The notes beneath the pieces are model-generated. The model was not told where the DNA came from. It was given only the letters and a program-made list of their open reading frames with translations, and did no database searches. Source: Pseudomonadota bacterium (GTDB lineage: Bacteria > Pseudomonadota > Gammaproteobacteria > Steroidobacterales > GCA-2729495). From it: a DNA stretch of 64,000 bases. The stretch covers positions 1 to 64,000 of the forward strand of contig CAUJIY010000165.1 in assembly GCA_963205295.1 (NCBI GenBank), read 5' to 3'. Positions 7,445 through 14,524 of the stretch are shown here, piece after piece (the first letter of the stretch is position 1; the number at the start of each line of letters is the position of its first letter). The translations under genes were made by a program, and so were the position numbers.

Positions 7445-9238
7445 ATGGAACACTGGCCCGCGATCTCGCGCCTCGTCTGGCAGTCCCGCTATCGACACGA
7501 CGGCGAACCGGACATCGAAGCCACCTGGTCGCGTGTCGCCACGGCGGTCGCCGCGGCTGAGGTGACGGACCAGGCGGGGTGGGCGGCCCGTTTCCGCGCC
7601 CTGCTGCAGGACTTCGTATTCCTGCCGGGTGGCCGGATCATGGCCGGTGCCGGTACCGGCCGGCGCGTCACGCTGTGCAACTGCTTCGTGATGGGGATCA
7701 TCGAGGACCGCCTGCCCGCCATCTTCGACAGCCTCACCCAGGGCGCGCTGACGATGCAGCAGGGCGGCGGGGTTGGCTACGACTTTTCGACGCTGCGGCC
7801 GCAGGGCAGCGTGGCCCGCGCGAGCGGTTCGATCGCCTCCGGACCCGTTTCCTTCATGCGAATCTGGGATGCGACCTGCGCGACCATGCTGTCCACCGGC
7901 GCGCGCCGCGGCGCCATGATGGGGACCCTGCGCTGCGATCACCCGGACATCGAGACGTTCATCGATGCCAAGCGCGACCCAGCGGCGTTGCGCCATTTCA
8001 ATCTCTCGGTGCAGGTGAGCGATGAATTCGTCCAGGCCGTGCGCCAGCGTGCCGAGTGGCCACTCGTATTTCCGGTCGGGCCGGGTGAGGCGCAGATCGC
8101 GGCCACTGTACGCCGCTGGACGGGCACGGCCGGACCGGTGCCCTGTCGTGTGTATCGGGTGGTGCCGGCGGCGGCCTTGTGGCAGCGGCTGGTGGCTGCA
8201 GCCTACGACACCGCGGAGCCGGGTGTCCTGTTCGTCGATGCCATCAATCGCGACAACAACCTGCACTGGCGTGAGCACCTGACGGCGACGAATCCCTGCG
8301 GTGAGATTCCGCTGCCGCCGTTCGGGGCCTGCACGCTTGGCTCGCTGAACGTGACGGCATTCGTCCTCGAGCCGTTCACGCCCGGCGCACACCTCGATTT
8401 GGAGCGGCTGCGTCTCACCACTCGACTGGCAGTGAGGTTTCTCGACAATATTATTGATATAACAGGGTTTCCACTGCCAGAACAGGGCGTGTTGGCACGC
8501 GCGACGCGCCGCGTCGGGCTCGGCATCACCGGCCTCGCCGATGCCCTGGCGATGCTCGGCCAGCGCTACGACAGCTGGACCGCCCGTGGGGTCGCCGAGG
8601 AGATCATGCGTACCGTGTGCCTGGCTGCCTACGGCGCTTCGGTCGACCTGGCCCGCGAGCGCGGCAGTTTCCCGGCCCTCGATCGTGAGGCCTATCTCGC
8701 CAGCGGCTTCGTGCAGCGGTTGCCGGCGGAACTGCGCCGCGCGATCGGGGAACACGGCACCCGCAACAGCCACCTGCTGGCCATAGCGCCGACGGGGACG
8801 ATCAGCCTGCTGGCCGGCAACCTGTCGAGTGGCATCGAACCGGTCTTTGCCCTGGAGGCACAGCGGCGCATCCTCGGTGCGGACGGGGTCTTCGAGACGC
8901 ACCACGCCAGCGATTTCGCCTGGGCCACATGGCAGCGGTGCTTTCCGGCGCAAGCCGCGCCGCAGGTCCTGCTCGAGGCTGCCCGGGTCGAGCCCGCAGC
9001 CCACCTGGCCATGCAGGCAGCCCTGCAGCCCTGGGTCGACAATGCCATCTCCAAGACGATCAACGTCGATCCGGACATCGGCCGCGACAGTTTCGGCGAG
9101 ATCTACCTGGCCGCACACGACTTGGGACTGAAGGGGTGCACGGTGTTCCGGCCGAACCCCATCCGGGGGCAGGTCCTCTCGGCCGACGAGGCGACGGTAA
9201 GCGGGCCTTGTTGCGGCATCGGGCGTGAGCCCGACTGA
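7445..9238 (+). CDS. nrdJ: adenosylcobalamin-dependent (class II) ribonucleotide reductase
   Basis: 597 residues; starts two bases after the fdsA stop, so it is in the same operon. Class II enzymes reduce ribonucleotides with a B12 radical and need no oxygen. Visible: LCNCFVMG with the first redox Cys, QQGGGVGYDFSTLRP, the radical-site triad NPCGEIPLPPFGACTLGSLN (N-x-C-x-E and second redox Cys), TGLADALAMLG, and NSHLLAIAPTGTISLLAG. There is no N-terminal ATP-cone, so overall activity control is probably absent. A terminal CC pair (GPCCGIGREPD) can serve as the thioredoxin-reducible shuttle. Codons around 8443-8470 (DNIIDITGF) are strikingly AT-rich compared with the rest of the gene. Co-transcription with formate dehydrogenase suggests an anaerobic or low-oxygen role. 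Confidence 0.9.
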   Translation: MEHWPAISRLVWQSRYRHDGEPDIEATWSRVATAVAAAEVTDQAGWAARFRALLQDFVFLPGGRIMAGAGTGRRVTLCNCFVMGIIEDRLPAIFDSLTQGALTMQQGGGVGYDFSTLRPQGSVARASGSIASGPVSFMRIWDATCATMLSTGARRGAMMGTLRCDHPDIETFIDAKRDPAALRHFNLSVQVSDEFVQAVRQRAEWPLVFPVGPGEAQIAATVRRWTGTAGPVPCRVYRVVPAAALWQRLVAAAYDTAEPGVLFVDAINRDNNLHWREHLTATNPCGEIPLPPFGACTLGSLNVTAFVLEPFTPGAHLDLERLRLTTRLAVRFLDNIIDITGFPLPEQGVLARATRRVGLGITGLADALAMLGQRYDSWTARGVAEEIMRTVCLAAYGASVDLARERGSFPALDREAYLASGFVQRLPAELRRAIGEHGTRNSHLLAIAPTGTISLLAGNLSSGIEPVFALEAQRRILGADGVFETHHASDFAWATWQRCFPAQAAPQVLLEAARVEPAAHLAMQAALQPWVDNAISKTINVDPDIGRDSFGEIYLAAHDLGLKGCTVFRPNPIRGQVLSADEATVSGPCCGIGREPD

Positions 9239-9292
9239 CGAAGTGCCGGATGGCCGATGGCAGCCCGTTCGCCGTCCGGTCCGTGAGGCGTC

Positions 9293-9298
9293 TACAAT
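9293..9298 (+). promoter_or_regulatory. -10-like element for the elaB-yqjE-yqjK operon
   Basis: TACAAT in an otherwise GC-rich gap, 31 bases before the elaB-type ATG. A -35 is not clear. It would start a short leader containing CGGGAA near the start codon. Confidence 0.35.
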
Positions 9299-9329
9299 CG
9301 GGGTTCATCCGACCCGCCGGGAATCGACC

Positions 9330-9635
9330 ATGACCGAGAACGTCTCGACCGACAAGCTGATCGAGGACCTGCAACTGGTGATCCGTGACGCGGAGGCGTT
9401 GTTGCAGGCGACGGCAGGGCAGGCGGGCGATCGGCTGCACGAACTGCGGCAGCGGGCGCAGGCCTCACTTGCCCAGGCGCGCGCGCGGCTGGCGGAGGCC
9501 GAGCAAGCAGCCGTGCGCGAGATCAAGGCAGCCGCGGCAGGGGCCGATGAGTTTGTCCACGAAAATCCCTGGCAGGCGGTCGGCATCGCCGCCGGACTGG
9601 GACTGTTGCTCGGCCTGCTCATCGCTCGGCGCTGA
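9330..9635 (+). CDS. ElaB/YqjD (DUF883) family ribosome-associated membrane protein
   Basis: 101 residues. The N-terminal 75 residues form a charged, Ala/Gln/Arg-rich helix (coiled-coil like, TDKLIEDLQLVIRDAEALLQ), followed by the family signature VHENPWQAVGIAAGLGLLLG and a terminal membrane helix ending IARR. In E. coli, YqjD and ElaB are tail-anchored inner-membrane proteins that bind ribosomes and are made in stationary phase or stress. The ATG at 9330 is preferred to the longer ORF because conservation starts there. It is followed by yqjE-like and yqjK-like genes, the same trio as in E. coli yqjD-yqjE-yqjK. Confidence 0.85.
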   Translation: MTENVSTDKLIEDLQLVIRDAEALLQATAGQAGDRLHELRQRAQASLAQARARLAEAEQAAVREIKAAAAGADEFVHENPWQAVGIAAGLGLLLGLLIARR

Positions 9636-9655
9636 ACCGGTAACCGGCTCGTGCC

Positions 9656-10051
9656 ATGACAGTTCCGCCCGGCGCCGGACCGATCGGCCGCCTCCTTGCC
9701 TCGGGAGCCAACCTGCTGGCGACGGTGCTGGCGCTGGTGCGCACACGACTCGAACTGCTGTCGGTCGAGGCGCAGCTGGAGTTGCACCGGGCCGCCGTCA
9801 TGCTCGGCTGGCTGCTGCTCGCCATCCAGGCCGCGATGATCGGCCTGATCGTCGCGGCGCTCTGGATCGTCATCTATTTCTGGGACACACACCGGTTGCT
9901 GGCGACCGGGCTGGTGGCGTTCGCTTTCCTCGCGCTCGCAGGCGCCGCCGCGTGGCGTCTGGCGCAGCTGTGGCGCACGCGCCCGCAGCCGTTCGCCGGC
10001 ACTCTCGCGGAGCTCGCGCGCGACAGTGAGCGGTGGCGGGATCGCGGATAA
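9656..10051 (+). CDS. YqjE-like phage-holin-family membrane protein
   Basis: 131 residues with two long hydrophobic segments (VMLGWLLLAIQAAMIGLIVA and LLATGLVAFAFLALAGAAAW) separated by a short polar stretch, preceded by an amphipathic LELLSVEAQLELHR helix. This is the Phage_holin_3_6/YqjE pattern; despite the name such proteins are chromosomal in Proteobacteria and are not evidence of a prophage. It lies 20 bases after the ElaB-type gene and 5 bases before the YqjK-like gene, so all three are probably one transcript for membrane stress. Confidence 0.8.
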   Translation: MTVPPGAGPIGRLLASGANLLATVLALVRTRLELLSVEAQLELHRAAVMLGWLLLAIQAAMIGLIVAALWIVIYFWDTHRLLATGLVAFAFLALAGAAAWRLAQLWRTRPQPFAGTLAELARDSERWRDRG

Positions 10052-10056
10052 CGCGG

Positions 10057-10398
10057 ATGTCGCAGGTGCTGCAGGAACGACGCCGGGCGCTGCTGCACCA
10101 GTGCGGGGAACAGCGGGCGGCCATGCGGACGCTGTACGGCGAGGTCTCGACACCGCTGCACTCGGCCGACCGGATCCTGGCGGGGCTCGGCCGCGTGCTC
10201 AGTCATCCCGTGGCCGTCGGCGCCGGGATCCTGGTCGTGGCCACTCTCGGCCGGCGACGCACGCTGAGCTGGCTGGCCGCCGGGGCGGGGCTCGTTGGGT
10301 CGGCGATCCGCCTCGGGCGCTGGCTGGGACCCGGACCTGTCTCCGGGCACCGGACCGCGGCGCCTGGCACCCGGCCGGCGTCCGGCGACTCCGCCTGA
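10057..10398 (+). CDS. YqjK-like protein
   Basis: 113 residues beginning MSQVLQERRRALLHQCGEQR, similar in layout to E. coli YqjK: a basic N-terminal helix rich in Arg/Gln, then a short hydrophobic segment (AVGAGILVVATLG) followed by RRRTLSW and a weakly hydrophobic helix ending RLGRWLG. The last 20 residues are Gly/Pro/Ala-rich and probably disordered. Function is unknown. The assignment rests on position in the elaB-yqjE-yqjK trio and on the N-terminal pattern; the sequence is short and fast-evolving. Confidence 0.65.
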   Translation: MSQVLQERRRALLHQCGEQRAAMRTLYGEVSTPLHSADRILAGLGRVLSHPVAVGAGILVVATLGRRRTLSWLAAGAGLVGSAIRLGRWLGPGPVSGHRTAAPGTRPASGDSA

Positions 10399-10433
10399 CG
10401 CGCCGGGGCGACGCGCGGGCGGCGCACCACCAC

Positions 10434-11489
10434 ATGCACGAACCCTGGAAACTGACCGGCCGTGTGAGCAGCGGTCTCGGCCGCGGCGCGAGCTTCGTCG
10501 ACCTGCCCTGGGTGCGGCTGGCGCTGCGGGAGCAGTTCGGGATCGAGCCGTTTCCCGGCACGTTGAACCTGCAACTCGTGGGGGAGGGTGCTGCAACCGG
10601 GCTGCGCTCGATCCTGGACCGTGACGCGCAGTTGCTGCCGCCGCCGGATGCCGCGAGCTGTGCGGCCGATCTGCTGCCGGTACGCATCGCCGACGCCGTG
10701 CCTGGCGTGGCGGTGGTGCCACGAGTGTCGGTGTATCCCACCGCGCAGATCGAGGTGATCGCGGCGCTCGCCCTGCGCACGCACGGCGCCTGGCGCGACG
10801 GAGATCTGGTCACGCTGTCCAGCGGCCGGATCGGTCGGCTCGATACCGTGATATTCGACGTCGATGGCACCCTGGTGGATTCGATCGAGGGCATGCACCT
10901 GGCGGCGGCGCGGGCCGCGGCGCCGTTCGGGCTCGACGTGCCCCTGGCAGCCGTACGGCGCGCGCTGAACGGTGGCGAGTCGCTCTGGCAGCTGATCATG
11001 CCGGCCGCCATGCGGGAGGACCGTGAAGTGGCGGCCATCCTGCGACAGGAGACCCTGCGTCACTGGCCGGCGGTGCTCGAGGAGAGCGTTACAGTCGTCC
11101 CCGGCCTGGGCGTCACGCTCGACTGCCTGCGCGGGGCCGGTCTGCGGCTCGCCATCTATACCGGTTCCCGCGGCGAATCGCTTCGCCCACTGGAACGCGC
11201 CGGTTTGATGGACCACTTCGAAGTCGTCGTCACCGCTGCCGATGTGAGCCGCGGGAAACCCGACCCCGAGGGGCTGCTGCAGTGCCTGGCGCGGCTCGAC
11301 TGTCGGCCGGAGACTGCAGCCTATGTCGGCGACACGCGCCACGACGTCGAAGCCGCGCGGGCTGCAGGCATGTGCGCCATCGGCGTTCTGACCGGCGCCG
11401 CGGACTCCGCGATGCTGTCGGCGGCGGGTGCCGACCGGCTTGCGGCCAGCCACCGTACGCTCCCGGCACTGCTTCAGATCACGCCCTGA
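10434..11489 (+). CDS. DUF120 (CTP-dependent riboflavin kinase-like) domain fused to HAD phosphatase
   Basis: 351 residues, two domains. Residues 6-130 follow the archaeal RibK (DUF120) pattern: GRVSSGLGRGASFVDLP (Gly-rich nucleotide loop), EPFPGTLN (41-45, the PGTLN motif whose Thr and Asn help bind Mg/phosphate in archaeal enzymes) and TAQIEVIA...LRTHGAWRDGDLVTL. Residues 136-351 are a HAD-IA phosphatase with all four motifs: DVDGTLVDS (D142, D144), YTGSRGE, K275 in RGKPDPEG, and VGDTRHD (D300, D304). Archaeal RibK makes FMN from riboflavin and CTP; HAD-IA enzymes hydrolyse phosphate esters. A bifunctional flavin enzyme is therefore inferred. The start at 10434 is 35 bases after the yqjK-like gene; the ORF is open further upstream but out of family. 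The 3' end overlaps the convergent CoA transferase gene by 16 bases. Confidence 0.75.
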   Translation: MHEPWKLTGRVSSGLGRGASFVDLPWVRLALREQFGIEPFPGTLNLQLVGEGAATGLRSILDRDAQLLPPPDAASCAADLLPVRIADAVPGVAVVPRVSVYPTAQIEVIAALALRTHGAWRDGDLVTLSSGRIGRLDTVIFDVDGTLVDSIEGMHLAAARAAAPFGLDVPLAAVRRALNGGESLWQLIMPAAMREDREVAAILRQETLRHWPAVLEESVTVVPGLGVTLDCLRGAGLRLAIYTGSRGESLRPLERAGLMDHFEVVVTAADVSRGKPDPEGLLQCLARLDCRPETAAYVGDTRHDVEAARAAGMCAIGVLTGAADSAMLSAAGADRLAASHRTLPALLQITP

Positions 11490-12682
11490 TCCTGCAGGCG
11501 GCGCAGGTCGGCCGCGGTGTAACCGAGCAAGCCGCCGAAGACTTCCTGGTTGTGGGCGCCGATGGCGGGCCCCGGCCATACCGTGCGCCCTGGCGTGTCG
11601 CTGAGGAAGGGCACCATGGCCGGAATGGTCAGTTCACCGCCGTCGACTTCGACCTTTTCGAACAGGCCGCGGGCGCGGAAATGCTCGTCCTTCATCATGT
11701 CGCCGACGCTGTAGATCGGGCCTGCCGGGACGTCCACTTTTTCGAGTGCCGCCAGGACCTCGGCACTGGTCAGCGTACCGGTCCAGGTGGTGATGGCCGC
11801 GTCGAGTTCCTTCTCGTGCTGCACGCGGCCGGCATTGCTGGCCATGCGCGGGTCGTCGGCGAGGTCCTGGCGCCCGATCGCGCCCATGAGGCGCTTGTAG
11901 ATCGAGTCGCCGTTGCCACCGATGATCACGAAGCGGCCGTCGCGGCAGCGATAGGTGTTGGTCGGGACGATGCCGGTCAGCGTCGAGCCCGACGGTTCGC
12001 GGACCACGCCGGCGCCGGAATACTCCGGCACCACGCCTTCCATCATGTTGAAGACGGCCTCGTAGAGCGCCGTATCGACGACCTGGCCCTGGTGGCCCGC
12101 GCCCTTGAGGCGATGCACGCAGGCGAGCAGGATGCCGATCACACTGTGCACGGCGGCCAGGGTATCGCCGAGGCTGAGGTTCGGCCTGACCGGCGCCTCG
12201 CCCGGAAAACCGTTGACGTAACGGAACCCGCCGACGCCTTCACAGACCGAGGCGAATCCGGTGCGGGAGGCATAGGGACCGGTCTGCCCGTAGCCCGAGA
12301 TGCGCGCGTAGATGAGTTCGGGGTGGGTGCGGCGCAGATCGTCCGGACCAAGTCCCCATTTTTCCATGGTGCCGGGGCGGAAGTTCTCCACGAGGATGTC
12401 GGACTTCGCGGCCAGCTGACGCACGAGTTCACGGCCCTCCGGGGTGCGCATGTTGACGGTGACGCACTTCTTGTTGCGTCCCAGGCTGTGCCACCACAGT
12501 GAAACACCGTCTTTCATGACGCGCCAGGTGCGGATCGGATCACCCGTGCCGGGCGGCTCGACCTTGATGACCTCGGCACCGTAGTAGCCAAGCATGCTGG
12601 TGGCGAAGGGGCCGGCGAGAAGCTGGCCCAGCTCGAGGACGCGAAAGCCGTCGAGCGGACGGGGGCGTTCGTTGATGCTCAT
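11474..12682 (-). CDS. CaiB/BaiF-type (class III) CoA transferase
   Basis: 402 residues, the normal size for class III CoA transferases, which move CoA between carboxylic acids through an aspartyl intermediate. Family features: LDGFRVLELGQLLAGPFAT, GAEVIKVEPPGTGDPIRTW, NKKCVTVNMRTPEGREL, DILVENFRPGTMEKWGL, and the catalytic Asp in LSLGDTLAAVHS. The C-terminal part has VPAGPIYSVGDMMKDEHFRARG. The substrate is not evident; a dicarboxylic or acyl-carnitine-like acid is typical. It stands alone on the minus strand with its own promoter-like sequence and is convergent with the RibK-HAD gene. Confidence 0.9.
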   Translation of the reverse strand: MSINERPRPLDGFRVLELGQLLAGPFATSMLGYYGAEVIKVEPPGTGDPIRTWRVMKDGVSLWWHSLGRNKKCVTVNMRTPEGRELVRQLAAKSDILVENFRPGTMEKWGLGPDDLRRTHPELIYARISGYGQTGPYASRTGFASVCEGVGGFRYVNGFPGEAPVRPNLSLGDTLAAVHSVIGILLACVHRLKGAGHQGQVVDTALYEAVFNMMEGVVPEYSGAGVVREPSGSTLTGIVPTNTYRCRDGRFVIIGGNGDSIYKRLMGAIGRQDLADDPRMASNAGRVQHEKELDAAITTWTGTLTSAEVLAALEKVDVPAGPIYSVGDMMKDEHFRARGLFEKVEVDGGELTIPAMVPFLSDTPGRTVWPGPAIGAHNQEVFGGLLGYTAADLRRLQDQGVI

Positions 12683-12784
12683 GGATCGGATTCATCCGGC
12701 CGGTTTCGGCCGGCCTTGTCTGCGGTGGCTCCGGGGACTGGCCCGCGGGGCCGCCCGCAACACCTCGTCTGGCGCTGCCGGGGC

Positions 12785-12813
12785 AGTCTAGCCGACTCAT
12801 GCGCGTCTCCCAA
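12785..12813 (-). promoter_or_regulatory. promoter of the CoA transferase gene
   Basis: On the minus strand TTGGGA (complement of 12808-12813), 17 bases, TAGACT (complement of 12785-12790). The predicted start site is about 95 bases before the ATG at 12682. The remainder of 12683-12870 shows no gene. Confidence 0.4.
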
Positions 12814-12870
12814 CTTCAGATTGAGCAGGGTAATTGACGCCCTTGCCGCGCATCGGCCGCGCTGGCACCT

Positions 12871-13482
12871 TCAGTGCGGCCGCGCTACGCCGATGTAGTG
12901 AAAGGACAGGAAGCGGGGGCCGTCGAGGTACGTGCGTTCGATCTGCTCGAAACCGAATCCGGCCGCCGCGACGAGCTGGTCGATGGGGCGGTTGGGGTTG
13001 CAGCCAGCCAGCCCGCGAAAAGCCGGCGCGAGCCGGTCCTGCAGGCGCGCCACGTCGGCGTCAGGCGCACGACCGTGCTCCATGAACAGGAGCCGCCCGC
13101 CAGGCTTGAGGACACGCCGTATTTCGCCGAGGGCGGCTTCGATCCCGGGGATGGAACACAGGGTCCAGGTGCTCACGACGGTGTCGATCGAGCCGGTCTC
13201 CAGGGGGATGGTCTCCGCCCCGCAGTCGAGCAGAGTCACCGGAAACCGGACAGTGTCGGCCACGGCGGCAGCGGCATCGCGCAGGGCCGTCGTCGGCTCG
13301 ATGCCGAAGAGGTGGGTAACCGCGGCCCCGTAATACGGCAGGTTCATGCCGGCGCCGAGACCGACCTCGAGCACGCGGTCGCTGGCGAGTGGCGGAACCC
13401 GTGGCCGGTACTGCGCCATGACGGAGTTGCGCATGCCACGGTCGATGACCCAGGGCAGGATGCGGCGCTGATAGAGACCCAC
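12871..13482 (-). CDS. class I SAM-dependent methyltransferase
   Basis: 203 residues with the Rossmann-fold methyltransferase motifs: VLEVGLGAGMNLPYY (motif I, SAM loop), GIEPTTALRDAA (acidic motif II), LDCGAETIPLETGSIDTVVSTWTLCSI (motifs III-IV) and EIRRVLKPGGRLLFMEHG (post-motif). It resembles the Methyltransf_11 group (UbiE-like, phosphatidylethanolamine- or small-molecule methylating), but the substrate is unknown. It starts 30 bases after the ATPase gene on the same strand and is probably co-transcribed with it. Confidence 0.85.
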   Translation of the reverse strand: MGLYQRRILPWVIDRGMRNSVMAQYRPRVPPLASDRVLEVGLGAGMNLPYYGAAVTHLFGIEPTTALRDAAAAVADTVRFPVTLLDCGAETIPLETGSIDTVVSTWTLCSIPGIEAALGEIRRVLKPGGRLLFMEHGRAPDADVARLQDRLAPAFRGLAGCNPNRPIDQLVAAAGFGFEQIERTYLDGPRFLSFHYIGVARPH

Positions 13483-13512
13483 CGCGATGCAATCCCGCCG
13501 GCGTTGCCCGCG

Positions 13513-14367
13513 TCAGCCGTTGCGGCTGCGGCGATCGATCGCCGTCGCCACGAGTTCGAGAAAACCCGCCTCGTCGCGTACCGCAGCGATGTCCCTGGTG
13601 TCGACGGTATAGCCGTAGCGGGCGGCAAGGGCCTCGTAGCGCGGGCGGCGGTGCTGCAGGAGTTCCGGGAAGATCCATTGGACGAACCGGTCGGGATCGA
13701 TCTCCTCCGGTGAAGAGAGCCCTTCGCGCTGCAGGTAGGTGACCAGGCGACTGTCGAGGAAGTCCTCGCGGTAGTACAGCGGCTTCGGGTTACTGGTGGC
13801 GCGACGGATCAGTTCCTGCTCCATGTCGGGTCCGGCACGCAGGTAGAGGATCAACGTTCGTTCCGAGAGTACCCGCAGCATCTCCGGGTCGTCGATCTCG
13901 CAGATGCTGCCGCCGGCGTCGTTCAGGAAGTGGTCGTAGCCGTAGATCTCCTTCGCCTTGTCGATGAACACCTGCACGTCCTTCATCGCCGATGCTTCCG
14001 CATCGCGGTGCAGCTGCTGGCGCTTCTTGAACTCGGCGAGAGTGAGCCCGCCCCGTGACGGGGAGCCCAGCTTGCCGAGAAAGGTCGAGACCGGTTCGAG
14101 GTTGTCGATCGTGACGTTGTTGCCGATGAAGATCGAATCGCTGCGCAGGAGATCGCGCAGGAAAGGGACTCCCATCGCCTGGCGCTTGACGTTGTCGAGA
14201 ATTGGCTCGCCGAGGTACTTCGTGCCGATGCGGTAGTCTCCGGAGTAGTGAAACCAGAAGCGCTTCGGCAGCCTGCCGGCCAGCATGGTCTTGCCGACCC
14301 CCGACATGCCGAGCAGGGTGATTGCCTTGCGGGGCCAGGCGAGGAATTTTTCACGGGTCATGAACAT
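13513..14367 (-). CDS. P-loop ATPase/kinase-like protein of unknown function
   Basis: 284 residues. Walker A is GMSGVGKTMLAGRL at about residues 20-33. A strongly patterned block follows: FHYSGDYRIGTKYL, EPILDNVKRQAMGVPFLRDL, GGLTLAEFKKRQQLHRDAE, YGYDHFLNDAGGSICEID, LILYLRAG, and PKPLYYREDFLD. I recall proteins with this same block annotated only as ATPase in Alpha- and Gammaproteobacteria; the layout (P-loop plus later Arg/Asp motifs) resembles nucleotide or small-molecule kinases. The start at 14367 is favoured over the ORF start because the family begins MxMTREKF; MTREKF at 14361 is the alternative. The upstream gap is AT-rich. A methyltransferase gene follows 30 bases downstream. Confidence 0.65.
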   Translation of the reverse strand: MFMTREKFLAWPRKAITLLGMSGVGKTMLAGRLPKRFWFHYSGDYRIGTKYLGEPILDNVKRQAMGVPFLRDLLRSDSIFIGNNVTIDNLEPVSTFLGKLGSPSRGGLTLAEFKKRQQLHRDAEASAMKDVQVFIDKAKEIYGYDHFLNDAGGSICEIDDPEMLRVLSERTLILYLRAGPDMEQELIRRATSNPKPLYYREDFLDSRLVTYLQREGLSSPEEIDPDRFVQWIFPELLQHRRPRYEALAARYGYTVDTRDIAAVRDEAGFLELVATAIDRRSRNG

Positions 14368-14445
14368 GGCGGGGCATCTTGCGTTGGGGTCGGGTGAGCT
14401 GCAAGGGTCGGAACCCGCAGTCCCTGGAGCCGGCAGCATGACCGT

Positions 14446-14510
14446 ATCTGAACACTATCTATCGAAATATCAATCATTAGCGAGTCATTTTAAATAAATC
14501 AGTTACCGAG
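14446..14510. promoter_or_regulatory. AT-rich promoter region of the ATPase-methyltransferase operon
   Basis: About 65 bases of strongly AT-rich DNA in a GC-rich neighbourhood, upstream of the minus-strand ATPase gene and downstream of the HNH nuclease gene. It contains several TAAAAT/TGATAT-like words, but I cannot pick one -35/-10 pair with confidence. Confidence 0.35.
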
Positions 14511-14524
14511 CAACCGCGCCTGCG

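Noticed and set aside
7328-9118. 596-codon antisense ORF opposite nrdJ
   Set aside because: Shadow of nrdJ: no recognisable domain, His/Arg/Gly-rich, and no ribosome site.
9656-10051. Phage holin as sign of a prophage
   Set aside because: The holin-like protein is the chromosomal YqjE type within an elaB-yqjE-yqjK trio; no other phage gene or att site is near.
10026-10433. N-terminal extension of the RibK-HAD protein in the open frame
   Set aside because: The extension overlaps yqjK in another frame, is Gly/Arg-rich, and the DUF120 match begins right after the ATG at 10434.
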